From: Pseudomonadota bacterium
Lineage (GTDB): Bacteria > Pseudomonadota > Gammaproteobacteria > Burkholderiales > Burkholderiaceae_B
NCBI GenBank assembly: GCA_023388835.1
Contig: JAEWFK010000032.1
Span: 1-12,596 of the forward strand
DNA: 12,596 nt
Reading direction: 5' to 3'
Shown here: positions 1-7,931 of the stretch, in pieces
How the letters are laid out: each line of letters starts with the position of its first letter
Position numbering within the stretch: the stretch's first letter is position 1
Notes under the pieces: model-generated
Databases searched by the model: none
Told to the model about the DNA's origin: nothing
Seen by the model: only the letters and a program-made list of their open reading frames with translations
Made by a program: the position numbers and the translations under genes

Positions 1-1104
1 CAAGCGGAAATCGCGCCGCGCGCCGCCGAGATCGATTCCAGCGATCAATTCCCCATGGACCTATGGCGCAAGTTCGGCGACCTGGGCGTGTTGGGCGTGA
101 CGGTCGGTGAAGAATACGGTGGCACCAGCATGGGCTATCTCGCCCACATGGTCGCCATGGAGGAAATCTCCCGCGCCAGCGCATCCGTCGGCCTGTCGTA
201 CGGCGCGCACTCGAACTTGTGCGTGAATCAGATCCACCGCAACGGAACAGAAGCGCAAAAGCAACGCTACCTTCCCGGGCTCATCAGCGGAGAGCACGTC
301 GGCGCGCTGGCCATGAGCGAACCGGGTGCCGGTTCCGACGTGGTGAGCATGAAGCTGCGGGCCGAAAAGAAAGGCGATCGCTATATCTTGAACGGCAACA
401 AGATGTGGATCACCAACGGCCCTGATGCCGATACCCTGGTGGTCTACGCCAAGACGGACCCTGAAGCCCATCAACGCGGCATCACCGCCTTCATCGTCGA
501 GAAGGGCTTCAAGGGCTTTTCGGTGGCCCAGAAACTGGACAAGCTCGGCATGCGCGGCAGCCATACCGGCGAACTGGTGTTCCAGGACTGCGAAGTCCCT
601 GAAGAAAACGTGCTGGGCCAAGTCAACGGCGGTGTGAAGGTCCTCATGAGCGGCCTGGACTACGAACGCGCCGTCCTGGCGGGCGGTCCCCTGGGCATCA
701 TGCAGGCCGTCATGGATGTCGTGGTGCCCTATATCCACGACCGCAAGCAGTTTGGCCAGTCGATCGGCGAATTCCAGCTGGTTCAGGGGAAGGTGGCCGA
801 CATGTACACCAGCCTGCAGGCGAGCCGCGCTTTCTGCTACGCGGTCGGCAAGAACCTCGACTCCTTAGGCGCCTCACATGTGCGCGACGTGCGCAAGGAC
901 TGCGCCGCGGTGATTCTGTACTGTGCCGAGAACGCCACCCGTCTGGCAGGCGACGGCATCCAGATTCTGGGGGGCAACGGCTACATCAATGAATACCCCA
1001 CCGGCCGCCTGTGGCGCGACGCCAAGCTGTATGAAATCGGCGCGGGTACCAGTGAAATTCGCCGCATGCTGATCGGACGCGAACTGTTCAACGAAACCCG
1101 CTGA
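1..1104 (+). CDS. ivd: Isovaleryl-CoA dehydrogenase, 5'-truncated by window edge
   Basis: FAD-dependent acyl-CoA dehydrogenase that oxidises isovaleryl-CoA to 3-methylcrotonyl-CoA in leucine breakdown, passing electrons to electron-transfer flavoprotein. The reading frame is open from base 1 and the first 18 codons already match the family N-terminal region (EIAPRAAEID), so the ATG at 55 is internal and the true start lies outside the window; 367 residues are visible of a usual ~390. Visible motifs: the acyl-CoA dehydrogenase signature ALAMSEPGAGSDV, the FAD/substrate stretch ITNGPDAD, QFGQSIGEFQ, and the C-terminal GGNGYINEYPTGRLWRDAK. Isovaleryl-CoA dehydrogenases place their catalytic Glu in LDxERxVLAGGPLG; that Glu is codon 664-666 here (visible residue 222). 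The alternative site used by most relatives has Gly/Ala (YEIGAGTSE), which supports this subfamily over short-chain or glutaryl-CoA dehydrogenases. aceK begins 25 bases after the stop, suggesting cotranscription. Confidence 0.93.
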   Translation, partial: QAEIAPRAAEIDSSDQFPMDLWRKFGDLGVLGVTVGEEYGGTSMGYLAHMVAMEEISRASASVGLSYGAHSNLCVNQIHRNGTEAQKQRYLPGLISGEHVGALAMSEPGAGSDVVSMKLRAEKKGDRYILNGNKMWITNGPDADTLVVYAKTDPEAHQRGITAFIVEKGFKGFSVAQKLDKLGMRGSHTGELVFQDCEVPEENVLGQVNGGVKVLMSGLDYERAVLAGGPLGIMQAVMDVVVPYIHDRKQFGQSIGEFQLVQGKVADMYTSLQASRAFCYAVGKNLDSLGASHVRDVRKDCAAVILYCAENATRLAGDGIQILGGNGYINEYPTGRLWRDAKLYEIGAGTSEIRRMLIGRELFNETR

Positions 1105-1129
1105 CTACGACAAGGCCGAAGATCGAGCC

Positions 1130-3010
1130 ATGGAACAGGATTCCGACCACCGCAGCATCGAACGACCCGGCTCGCCGGGCCTGTCGCCGGCGCAGGTGGC
1201 TCGGACCATCCTGGAAGGATTCGATCGACACTATTCCCTTTTCCGCTACAGCGCGCAGCGTGCCAAAACGCTATTCGAAGCCGGCGACTGGCGCCACATG
1301 CAACAGCTCTCGAGCGAGCGCATCGAATACTACGACACCCGCGTCCGGGAATGCGTCAATCGCCTGGGCACGGCGCTGCGCAGCGCGGCGGCCGCTCCCG
1401 TCGCCGGCGCGAGCATCACGCTCTCGCCCGAACTGGAAGCCTACTGGCAGGAGATCAAGGCGGAATTCGTCGGCCTGCTGACCGATCACCGCCAGCCGGA
1501 GTGTGCCGAGACCTTCTTCAATTCGGTCTCCTGCCGAATTCTGCATCGCGATTACTACCGCAACGATTTCCTGTTCGTGCGGCCGGCCGTCGCCACCGAA
1601 TACCTGGACAGCCGCCGGCCTTCCTACCGGGTCTATTACCCCTTGCAGCAAGGTCTGCAGGCGTCGCTGTCCTCAATGCTCGCCGACTTCGGCCTGGCAG
1701 CTCCGCTGGAAGACCTGCCGCGCGATACGCGTCTGCTGGCGCGCAAGGCCGTGCAGGCGCTGCAGCTCACCCTGCCCGATCATGCCACCCACCGTCTGGC
1801 GCCTGATTGTCAGATCCAGGTGCTCAACGGGCTGTTCTTCCGCAACAAGGGCGCCTACGCGGTGGGCCGGCTGATCAATCACGGCACGACCCATCCCTTC
1901 GCCATCGCGCTGTTGCGCCGCCCTTCCGGCCATGTGTATGTCGACGCGCTGTTGATGGGCGAAAACGACCTGAGCGGCCTGTTCAGCTTCACACGGGCCT
2001 ACTTCCTGGTGGACATGGAGACCCCCGCGGCTTACGTGAACTTCCTGTCCACGCTCATGCCGCGCAAGCCCAAGGCGGAGCTCTACACCACCATCGGCTT
2101 GCAGAAGCAGGGCAAGACGCTTCTCTACCGCGATTTCCTGCACCACCTGGCGCACTCCCACGACAAGTTCGACATTGCGCCGGGCATCCATGGCCTGGTC
2201 ATGGTGGTCTTCACCCTGCCGTCCTACCCCTATGTCTTCAAGCTGATTCGCGACCGCATTGCGAAACCGGCCATGGACCATGCCACGGTCCGGCGCAAAT
2301 ACCTGCTTGTGAAGAAACATGACCGTGTGGGCCGCATGGCGGACACCTGGGAATACTCGCAGGTTGCCCTGCCCCGCGAACGGTTTTCCGAAACGCTGCT
2401 GCAGGAATTGCGCCAGGAAGTCCCCTCCCTGCTGGAAGAGGACGAAGACCGTGTCGTGCTGCGCCACGTGTACATCGAGCGGCGCATGACGCCGCTCAAC
2501 CTGTACCTGCGCCGGGCCGGCGACAGCGCGCTCGAGGCGGCCATCGAAGGCTATGGAGGCGCCATCCGGGAACTGGCCGCCGCCAATATCTTCCCGGGCG
2601 ACATGCTTTACAAGAACTTTGGCGTCACACGTCTGGGGCGGGTCGTATTCTATGATTACGACGAAATTCAGCACATGACGGAAATGAACTTCCGCGTCAT
2701 TCCCCCCGCGCCGAACGAAGAAGCCGAGCTGTCGGGCGAGCCCTGGTACCCGGTGGATGTCAACGACGTCTTTCCCGAAGAATTTCAGTATTTCCTGCTG
2801 GGCGACCCACGGGTAAAAGCAGCGTTCCTCAAGCATCATGCCGATTTGCTTGACCCGGCCTGGTGGCAGGCATGCCGCACCCGCGTCGCACAGGGCCGGT
2901 TGGACGATATCTTCCCCTATTCCGCAGACCGGCGTCTGCCCGGCAGGACCGCCGCCCGCACGGCGGCCGACCCTAATCCAATGCATCACTCAGGAGCTAT
3001 ACATGTCTGA
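1130..3010 (+). CDS. aceK: Isocitrate dehydrogenase kinase/phosphatase AceK
   Basis: Bifunctional cytosolic enzyme that phosphorylates and inactivates isocitrate dehydrogenase, or reverses this, and so sets the split between the TCA cycle and the glyoxylate bypass. The product is 626 residues against about 580 in E. coli. The N-terminal ~330 residues match the regulatory domain unique to AceK. The kinase-like domain has the nucleotide-binding stretch APGIHGLVMVVFTLPS from about residue 350, a conserved Lys at 371 (VFKLI), the catalytic-loop-like FPGDMLYKNFG with Asp491, and FYDYDEI with Asp509, matching the spacing of the E. coli active-site aspartates. The C terminus carries about 20 extra residues, rich in Arg, Ala and Pro, that cover the ribosome binding site and start of the next gene; the stop overlaps the thiolase ATG by 8 bases. 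No strong ribosome binding site precedes the ATG, which is 25 bases after ivd. Its place among leucine-catabolic genes suggests AceK is made when acetyl-CoA-yielding substrates are used (inference). Confidence 0.95.
   Translation: MEQDSDHRSIERPGSPGLSPAQVARTILEGFDRHYSLFRYSAQRAKTLFEAGDWRHMQQLSSERIEYYDTRVRECVNRLGTALRSAAAAPVAGASITLSPELEAYWQEIKAEFVGLLTDHRQPECAETFFNSVSCRILHRDYYRNDFLFVRPAVATEYLDSRRPSYRVYYPLQQGLQASLSSMLADFGLAAPLEDLPRDTRLLARKAVQALQLTLPDHATHRLAPDCQIQVLNGLFFRNKGAYAVGRLINHGTTHPFAIALLRRPSGHVYVDALLMGENDLSGLFSFTRAYFLVDMETPAAYVNFLSTLMPRKPKAELYTTIGLQKQGKTLLYRDFLHHLAHSHDKFDIAPGIHGLVMVVFTLPSYPYVFKLIRDRIAKPAMDHATVRRKYLLVKKHDRVGRMADTWEYSQVALPRERFSETLLQELRQEVPSLLEEDEDRVVLRHVYIERRMTPLNLYLRRAGDSALEAAIEGYGGAIRELAAANIFPGDMLYKNFGVTRLGRVVFYDYDEIQHMTEMNFRVIPPAPNEEAELSGEPWYPVDVNDVFPEEFQYFLLGDPRVKAAFLKHHADLLDPAWWQACRTRVAQGRLDDIFPYSADRRLPGRTAARTAADPNPMHHSGAIHV
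2992..2996 (+). promoter_or_regulatory. Ribosome binding site fixing the thiolase start
   Basis: AGGAG lies inside the last codons of aceK, six bases before the ATG at 3003. It selects this ATG over an in-frame ATG at 2838. The latter would add 55 residues that are merely the aceK sequence read in another frame. The next gene therefore starts as ATGTCTGA, with the aceK TGA inside it, a layout typical of translational coupling. Confidence 0.75.
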
Positions 3011-4184
3011 TCCTATCGTTTTGGTCTCTGTTGCCCGTACCCCCATGGGCGGCATGATGGGCAGCCTGTCGGGCCTGGCAGCCCACGAACTGGGCGCCAT
3101 CGCCATCAAGGCGGCCGTCGAGCGCGCCGGCATCCAGCCCGACGCCGTGGACGAAGTCATCATGGGCAACGTGCTGCAGGCCGGCCAGGGCCAGGCACCC
3201 GCCCGCCAGGCCGCACTAGGCGCCGGCCTGCCCAAGGGCGTGGCGTGCACCACCATCCACAAAGTCTGCGGTTCCGGAATGAAGGCCGCCATGTTCGGGC
3301 ATGATCTGCTCGTTGCCGGCAGTGTCGACGTCGTGGTGGCAGGCGGCCAGGAAAGCATGAGCAACGCCCCCTATCTGCTGCTGCGCGGCCGTCAGGGCTA
3401 CCGCTACGGCCACTCCACGGTCTACGACCACATGGCGCTGGACGGCCTGGAAGATGCGTATCAACGGGGCACCGCCATGGGCGTCTTCGCCGAAGACTGC
3501 GTGGCCAAGTATTCCTTCACCCGCGAACAGCAGGATGCTTACTCGCTTGAATCACTGCGCCGCGCGCGTGCCGCCAGTGAGGACGGCAGCTTCGATTGGG
3601 AGATCACCCCGGTCACTGTTGCGGGACGCAAGGGCGACACCGTCATCGACAAGGACGAGGCGCCCTTCAAGGCCATGCCCGAGAAAATCCCGACACTCAA
3701 GCCTGCCTTCAAGAAGGACGGGACCGTCACAGCCGCCAACGCATCGTCCATCTCCGACGGCGCCGCCGCCATGGTGCTGATGCGCGAATCGACCGCGAAG
3801 AAGCTCGGCGCCACCCCTCTCGCACGCATAGTCGGGCATACCCAGCATGCTCAGGAACCCGAATGGTTCACCACGGCGCCCGTCGCCGCCATGCAGAAGC
3901 TGCTGGCGAAAACCGGCTGGACCACCGAGCAGGTGGACCTCTTCGAAATCAATGAAGCTTTCGCCGTAGTGGCCATGGCCGCCATGGCCGACCTGGATTT
4001 GCCCCATGACAAGGTCAACATCCACGGCGGCGCAACGGCGCTGGGCCATCCCATCGGTGCATCGGGCGCTCGCCTCATCGCGACGCTCGTCGGGGGCCTG
4101 CGCAAGACCGGCGGCAAGCGCGGCGTCGCATCGCTGTGCATCGGCGGGGGCGAAGCCGTGGCCATCGCCCTTGAAATGATCTAA
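3003..4184 (+). CDS. Acetyl-CoA C-acetyltransferase (thiolase)
   Basis: Thiolase of 393 residues, the normal length for a biosynthetic/degradative type II acetoacetyl-CoA thiolase (AtoB/PhaA-like). It interconverts two acetyl-CoA and acetoacetyl-CoA. The nucleophilic Cys89 sits in HKVCGSGMKA, the catalytic His349 in GHPIGASGAR, and the second active-site Cys379 in SLCIGGGEA. The NEAF segment (INEAFAVV) is present, as is VVVAGGQESMSNAPY in the N-terminal domain. The start is fixed by AGGAG at 2992-2996. The gene overlaps the aceK stop by 8 bases and is followed at once by an intrinsic terminator. In this context it most likely cleaves acetoacetyl-CoA formed from leucine-derived acetoacetate, feeding acetyl-CoA to the AceK-controlled branch point. 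A role in polyhydroxybutyrate synthesis or a somewhat longer-chain specificity cannot be excluded from sequence, so no gene symbol is given. Confidence 0.93.
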   Translation: MSDPIVLVSVARTPMGGMMGSLSGLAAHELGAIAIKAAVERAGIQPDAVDEVIMGNVLQAGQGQAPARQAALGAGLPKGVACTTIHKVCGSGMKAAMFGHDLLVAGSVDVVVAGGQESMSNAPYLLLRGRQGYRYGHSTVYDHMALDGLEDAYQRGTAMGVFAEDCVAKYSFTREQQDAYSLESLRRARAASEDGSFDWEITPVTVAGRKGDTVIDKDEAPFKAMPEKIPTLKPAFKKDGTVTAANASSISDGAAAMVLMRESTAKKLGATPLARIVGHTQHAQEPEWFTTAPVAAMQKLLAKTGWTTEQVDLFEINEAFAVVAMAAMADLDLPHDKVNIHGGATALGHPIGASGARLIATLVGGLRKTGGKRGVASLCIGGGEAVAIALEMI

Positions 4185-4193
4185 GCCCGACCA

Positions 4194-4223
4194 GGCGCCG
4201 TCTCAAGGCGGCGCCATTTTTTT
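4194..4223 (+). terminator. Intrinsic terminator between thiolase gene and mccB
   Basis: A perfect 7-bp all-G/C inverted repeat (GGCGCCG at 4194-4200 and CGGCGCC at 4209-4215, 8-base loop) is followed after one A by seven consecutive T residues (4217-4223). This is a textbook rho-independent terminator starting 10 bases after the thiolase stop. The mccB start codon follows only 16 bases after the T run, leaving no room for a promoter between them. Confidence 0.85.
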
Positions 4224-4239
4224 GTCATCAGGAAACGCA

Positions 4240-5847
4240 ATGCCCGTCATCGAATCCAGCATCAACACACGGTCCGCGGCGTTCACGGAGAACGCGCAGG
4301 CCATGCGCTCGCTCGTGGAAGACCTGCGCGAGAAACTGGCCCGCTACGCCATGGGGGGCAGCCAGGCCGCCCGCGACAAGCACCTTGCCCGCGGCAAACT
4401 GCTGCCCCGCGACCGTGTCGAACGGTTGCTGGACCCCGGCTCGCCCTTCCTGGAGTTCTCTCCTTTGGCTGCCCATGAGATGTACGACGATGCGGCGCCG
4501 GGCGCCGGCATCATCACCGGCATCGGCCGCGTGGCGGGACAGGAATGCGTCATCGTCTGCAACGACGCCACCGTGAAGGGCGGCACTTATTACCCGATGA
4601 CGGTCAAGAAGCATCTGCGCGCACAGGAAATCGCGCAGCAGAACCAGCTTCCATGTATCTACTTGGTAGATTCGGGTGGCGCCAACCTCCCGAATCAGGA
4701 CGAAGTCTTTCCGGACCGTGAGCACTTCGGCCGCATCTTCTTCAACCAGGCCAACATGTCGGCGCGGGAGATCGCTCAGATCGCGGTGGTCATGGGCTCC
4801 TGCACCGCGGGTGGCGCCTATGTGCCGGCCATGAGCGATGTGTCCATCATCGTGAAGAACCAGGGCACCATCTTCTTGGGCGGCCCCCCCTTGGTAAAGG
4901 CGGCCACCGGCGAAGAAGTCAGCGCCGAAGATCTGGGCGGCGGCGATGTCCACACCCGCCTGTCAGGCGTCGCCGACTACCTGGCGAACAATGACCTTCA
5001 TGCCCTGGCCTTGGCGCGCGAGGCCGTCGGCCGGCTGAATCGGGTCAAGCCGCAGCAAATGGCGCGGCGCCCCGTCCATGCCCCTCTGTACGATCCCGAA
5101 GAGCTGGACGGCATCATCCCCAGCGACACCCGCAAGCCCTACGACGTTCGCGAAGTCATCGCCCGCATCGTGGACGGCTCCGAATTCGATGAGTTCAAGG
5201 CGCGCTTCGGCACCACGCTGGTGACGGGCTTCGCCCATATTCACGGCATGCCAGTAGGCATCATTGCCAACAACGGCATCCTGTTTTCGGAAGCCGCGCA
5301 GAAGGGCACGCATTTCATCGAGCTGTGCTGCCAACGACGCATTCCGCTGGTCTTCCTGCAGAACATCACCGGCTTCATGGTCGGACGCAGGTACGAGAAC
5401 GAAGGCATCGCCCGCCACGGCGCAAAGATGGTGACAGCCGTCTCGACCGCCTCGGTACCCAAATTCACCGTCATCATCGGCGGCTCTTTCGGTGCCGGCA
5501 ACTACGGCATGTGCGGCCGCGCTTTCGGTCCCCGCATGCTGTACATGTGGCCCAACGCCCGCATTTCCGTGATGGGCGGCGAGCAGGCCGCCAGCGTCCT
5601 GGCCACTGTCCGCCGTGACGGCATCGAAGGACGGGGCGGCGACTGGAGCGCGGAAGACGAAGAGGCCTTCAAAGCGCCCATCCGCGAACAGTACGAGCAT
5701 GAAGGCCATCCCTATTACGCCACGGCCCGGCTCTGGGATGACGGCATCATCCGTCCCGCCGACACACGGCAGGTACTTGCCTTGTCCCTGTCCGCCGCCC
5801 TGAACGCACCGATCGAAGCCACGCGCTTCGGCGTCTTCCGCATGTAA
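4240..5847 (+). CDS. mccB: 3-methylcrotonyl-CoA carboxylase, carboxyltransferase (beta) subunit
   Basis: Carboxyltransferase subunit of the biotin-dependent carboxylase that converts 3-methylcrotonyl-CoA to 3-methylglutaconyl-CoA in leucine catabolism; it moves the carboxyl group from biotin on MccA to the substrate. At 535 residues it has the usual family length. Two crotonase-fold carboxyltransferase halves are visible: the N-terminal half with VDSGGANLPNQDEVF and MGSCTAGGAYVPAMSD, and the C-terminal half with FLQNITGFMVGRRYE, a Gly-rich GGSFGAGNYGMCGRAF oxyanion-hole region and MGGEQAASVLA. The start at ATG 4240 is preceded by AGGA at 4230-4233 with a 6-base spacer; an in-frame TTG at 4222 lies inside the terminator T run and is unlikely. 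mccA starts 12 bases downstream. Geranyl-CoA carboxylase is a related alternative, but the isovaleryl-CoA dehydrogenase in the same cluster favours methylcrotonyl-CoA. The upstream terminator makes its transcription an open question. Confidence 0.93.
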   Translation: MPVIESSINTRSAAFTENAQAMRSLVEDLREKLARYAMGGSQAARDKHLARGKLLPRDRVERLLDPGSPFLEFSPLAAHEMYDDAAPGAGIITGIGRVAGQECVIVCNDATVKGGTYYPMTVKKHLRAQEIAQQNQLPCIYLVDSGGANLPNQDEVFPDREHFGRIFFNQANMSAREIAQIAVVMGSCTAGGAYVPAMSDVSIIVKNQGTIFLGGPPLVKAATGEEVSAEDLGGGDVHTRLSGVADYLANNDLHALALAREAVGRLNRVKPQQMARRPVHAPLYDPEELDGIIPSDTRKPYDVREVIARIVDGSEFDEFKARFGTTLVTGFAHIHGMPVGIIANNGILFSEAAQKGTHFIELCCQRRIPLVFLQNITGFMVGRRYENEGIARHGAKMVTAVSTASVPKFTVIIGGSFGAGNYGMCGRAFGPRMLYMWPNARISVMGGEQAASVLATVRRDGIEGRGGDWSAEDEEAFKAPIREQYEHEGHPYYATARLWDDGIIRPADTRQVLALSLSAALNAPIEATRFGVFRM

Positions 5848-5849
5848 AG

Positions 5850-5854
5850 AGGAG
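5850..5854 (+). promoter_or_regulatory. Ribosome binding site for the GTG start of mccA
   Basis: AGGAG, within AGAGGAG, lies three bases after the mccB stop and five bases before GTG 5860. The protein read from this GTG begins FETLLIANRGEIACR, the expected biotin carboxylase N terminus, so the non-ATG start is well supported. Confidence 0.8.
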
Positions 5855-5859
5855 TTGCC

Positions 5860-7884
5860 GTGTTTGAAACATTGCTGATCGCCAATCGCGGCGAAATCGC
5901 CTGCCGCGTCGCCGCCACGGCGCGCCGCATGGGTCTGCGGACTGTGGCCGTCTACTCCGACGCCGACGCGCACTCCCGCCACGTGGCCGCCTGCGACTTG
6001 GCCGTCCATATCGGCGGCGCCGAACCGCGCGCGAGCTATTTGCGTGCGGACGCCATCATCGCGGCCGCCAAGCAAACCGGCGCCCAGGCCATTCACCCCG
6101 GCTACGGCTTTCTTTCCGAGAACGAAGCCTTCGCGCGAGCCTGCGCAGAAGCCGGTATCGCTTTCGTAGGTCCGCCCGCCAGCGCTATCGCCGCCATGGG
6201 CAGCAAATCGGCCGCCAAGGCCTTGATGGAGAAAGCCGGCGTGCCCTTGGTGCCCGGCTACCATGGGGACAACCAGGATCCGGACTTCCTGCGTGGGCAG
6301 GCCGACGCCATCGGCTATCCCGTGCTCATCAAAGCCAGCGCCGGCGGCGGCGGCAAAGGCATGCGCATCGTCCAGTCCAGCGCCGACTTCAACGAAGCGC
6401 TGGCTTCGTGCAAACGCGAAGCCGTCAGCAGTTTCGGCGATGATCGCGTTCTGATTGAGCGCTATCTCCAGAAGCCGCGCCATATCGAAATCCAGATCTT
6501 CGCTGACAGCTATGGCAACTACGTGCATCTGTTCGAGCGGGATTGCTCCGTACAGCGTAGGCATCAGAAGGTCATCGAAGAAGCACCGGCGCCCGGCATG
6601 AGCGAAGAGCGTCGCCGGGCCATGGGTGAAGCCGCCATCGCTGCCGCCCGGGCCGTGGGCTATGTGGGGGCAGGTACGGTCGAGTTCATCGCCGAGCCCG
6701 ATGGCCGCTTCTATTTCATGGAAATGAATACCCGCCTGCAGGTGGAGCATCCTGTCACCGAGATGATCACCGGCCAGGATCTGGTCGAATGGCAATTGCG
6801 CGTGGCGGCGGGCGAACAACTTCCAGCCAGCCAGCATGCGCTTGCGCTGTCGGGCCATGCCATCGAGGCCCGCATCTACGCCGAAAACCCCGAAAAGGGC
6901 TTCCTGCCGTCCATCGGCACGCTCGACACGCTGGAGTTCCCGGCCCATGCGGAGTTCTCCTTGGCTGATGTACGGGTGGACGGCGGCGTCCGCACCGGCG
7001 ACACCATCACCCCGCACTACGATCCCATGATCGCCAAGCTCATCGTGCGTGGGCGCGACCGCGATGAAGCGCGTGCGCGCATGATTCAGGCGCTGGGCGA
7101 TATCCGCCTGTCCGGTCTGCAGACCAATGTGGCCTTTCTGCGCCGCCTGATGGCCGATCCCGCCTTCGCCGAGGCCGACCTCGACACCGGGCTTATTGAG
7201 CGCCGCCACGACGCCCTGTTTCCCCAAACCGGCGTGGTGGCCGACGCCACGCTCGCGCTGGCGGCCGCCGCCCTGCTGCAATCCGAAGGCTATGCCGGGA
7301 CGCGCGCCGGCCATCGCCCTACCCCGACCGACCCCTGGTCGGTGGCAAACGGCTGGCGGGTGGCCGGCCTGCATGGCCGCGTCTTCAATTTCCTGGATAC
7401 CGACGGCGGGCAGCAGGACGTCGAAGTGCGCCGCGACGGCTCGCAGTGGACCTTCGTACGCGACGGCCAATCCCAGGCCCTGGAGTGGACGGGCGAATCG
7501 CCACAAGCCGGACGCGAGTGCGTGCGCATCCGCCTGGGCGGTGATGATCATTCAGGGGAGTTGCTCCTGAAAGGCGAAACCATCACGGTCTACCGCAATG
7601 GCGAATCGCACACGCTGCGCCTGCACGACGCCGTAGCCCACGCCCAGGACGAAGGCGCCGAGCCCGGCGGCAACCTGACCGCCCCCATGCCCGGAAAGAT
7701 CATTTCCGTCTCCGTCGCGGCGGGCGACACCGTCAAATCCGGCGACACCCTGCTGGTCATGGAAGCCATGAAAATGGAACACACCATCTTCTCGCCGCGC
7801 GACGGCGTGGTGAAGGAAGTGTTCTACCAGCCCGGCGATCAGGTCACCGACGGCGCTCAGCTCATCGACATCGGCGAAGTCTGA
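5860..7884 (+). CDS. mccA: 3-methylcrotonyl-CoA carboxylase, biotin carboxylase/carrier (alpha) subunit
   Basis: ATP-dependent biotin carboxylase fused to its biotin carrier; partner of MccB in an expected alpha6beta6 complex. The product is 674 residues from a GTG start. Domain order: biotin carboxylase N-terminal domain (about 1-112, LIANRGEIACR); ATP-grasp domain with Gly-rich loop KASAGGGGKGM (158-168), ERDCSVQRRHQK from residue 226 and EMNTRLQVEHPVTE from residue 288 (metal ligands Glu288 and Asn290, Arg292 and Glu296 in the same numbering as E. coli AccC); biotin carboxylase C-terminal domain (about 335-440, HAIEARIYAENP); a linker/BT domain (about 470-600); and a biotinyl domain with APMPG and EAMKMEH, the biotinylated Lys being residue 638. 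Nothing is truncated. It ends with tandem stops (TGA then TAA). Acetyl- or propionyl-CoA carboxylase alpha chains look alike; assignment to methylcrotonyl-CoA rests on mccB and ivd in the cluster. Confidence 0.93.
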   Translation: MFETLLIANRGEIACRVAATARRMGLRTVAVYSDADAHSRHVAACDLAVHIGGAEPRASYLRADAIIAAAKQTGAQAIHPGYGFLSENEAFARACAEAGIAFVGPPASAIAAMGSKSAAKALMEKAGVPLVPGYHGDNQDPDFLRGQADAIGYPVLIKASAGGGGKGMRIVQSSADFNEALASCKREAVSSFGDDRVLIERYLQKPRHIEIQIFADSYGNYVHLFERDCSVQRRHQKVIEEAPAPGMSEERRRAMGEAAIAAARAVGYVGAGTVEFIAEPDGRFYFMEMNTRLQVEHPVTEMITGQDLVEWQLRVAAGEQLPASQHALALSGHAIEARIYAENPEKGFLPSIGTLDTLEFPAHAEFSLADVRVDGGVRTGDTITPHYDPMIAKLIVRGRDRDEARARMIQALGDIRLSGLQTNVAFLRRLMADPAFAEADLDTGLIERRHDALFPQTGVVADATLALAAAALLQSEGYAGTRAGHRPTPTDPWSVANGWRVAGLHGRVFNFLDTDGGQQDVEVRRDGSQWTFVRDGQSQALEWTGESPQAGRECVRIRLGGDDHSGELLLKGETITVYRNGESHTLRLHDAVAHAQDEGAEPGGNLTAPMPGKIISVSVAAGDTVKSGDTLLVMEAMKMEHTIFSPRDGVVKEVFYQPGDQVTDGAQLIDIGEV

Positions 7885-7902
7885 TAAAGGACCGGGCCAG
7901 AA

Positions 7903-7928
7903 GAACGTTGAGTTGGAACGTTGAGGTG
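7903..7928. repeat. Two-copy 13-bp tandem repeat after mccA
   Basis: GAACGTTGAGTTG (7903-7915) is followed directly by GAACGTTGAGGTG (7916-7928), with one mismatch. Each copy holds the palindrome AACGTT (7904-7909 and 7917-7922). It lies in non-coding DNA 19 bases after the mccA stop. It could be a paired binding site or simple slippage; nothing in the sequence decides. Confidence 0.6.
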
Positions 7929-7931
7929 GGG

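Noticed and set aside
1673..2989. A 438-codon open frame on the minus strand opposite aceK
   Set aside because: Same reason: aceK is strongly supported on the plus strand and the antisense product has no recognisable motif or ribosome binding site.
2838..3002. An upstream in-frame ATG for the thiolase
   Set aside because: The added 55 residues are aceK sequence in another frame and do not resemble a thiolase or a targeting signal, while ATG 3003 has a good ribosome binding site and the family N terminus.
4222..4239. TTG start for mccB in the T run
   Set aside because: The codon lies inside the terminator T tract, and ATG 4240 has AGGA at a 6-base spacer.
4963..7551. An 862-codon open frame on the minus strand opposite mccB and mccA
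   Set aside because: It mirrors two clearly real genes. High G/C at third codon positions removes stops on the opposite strand. The translation shows no recognisable domain, only the low-complexity Gly/Ala/His/Asp mix typical of antisense frames.
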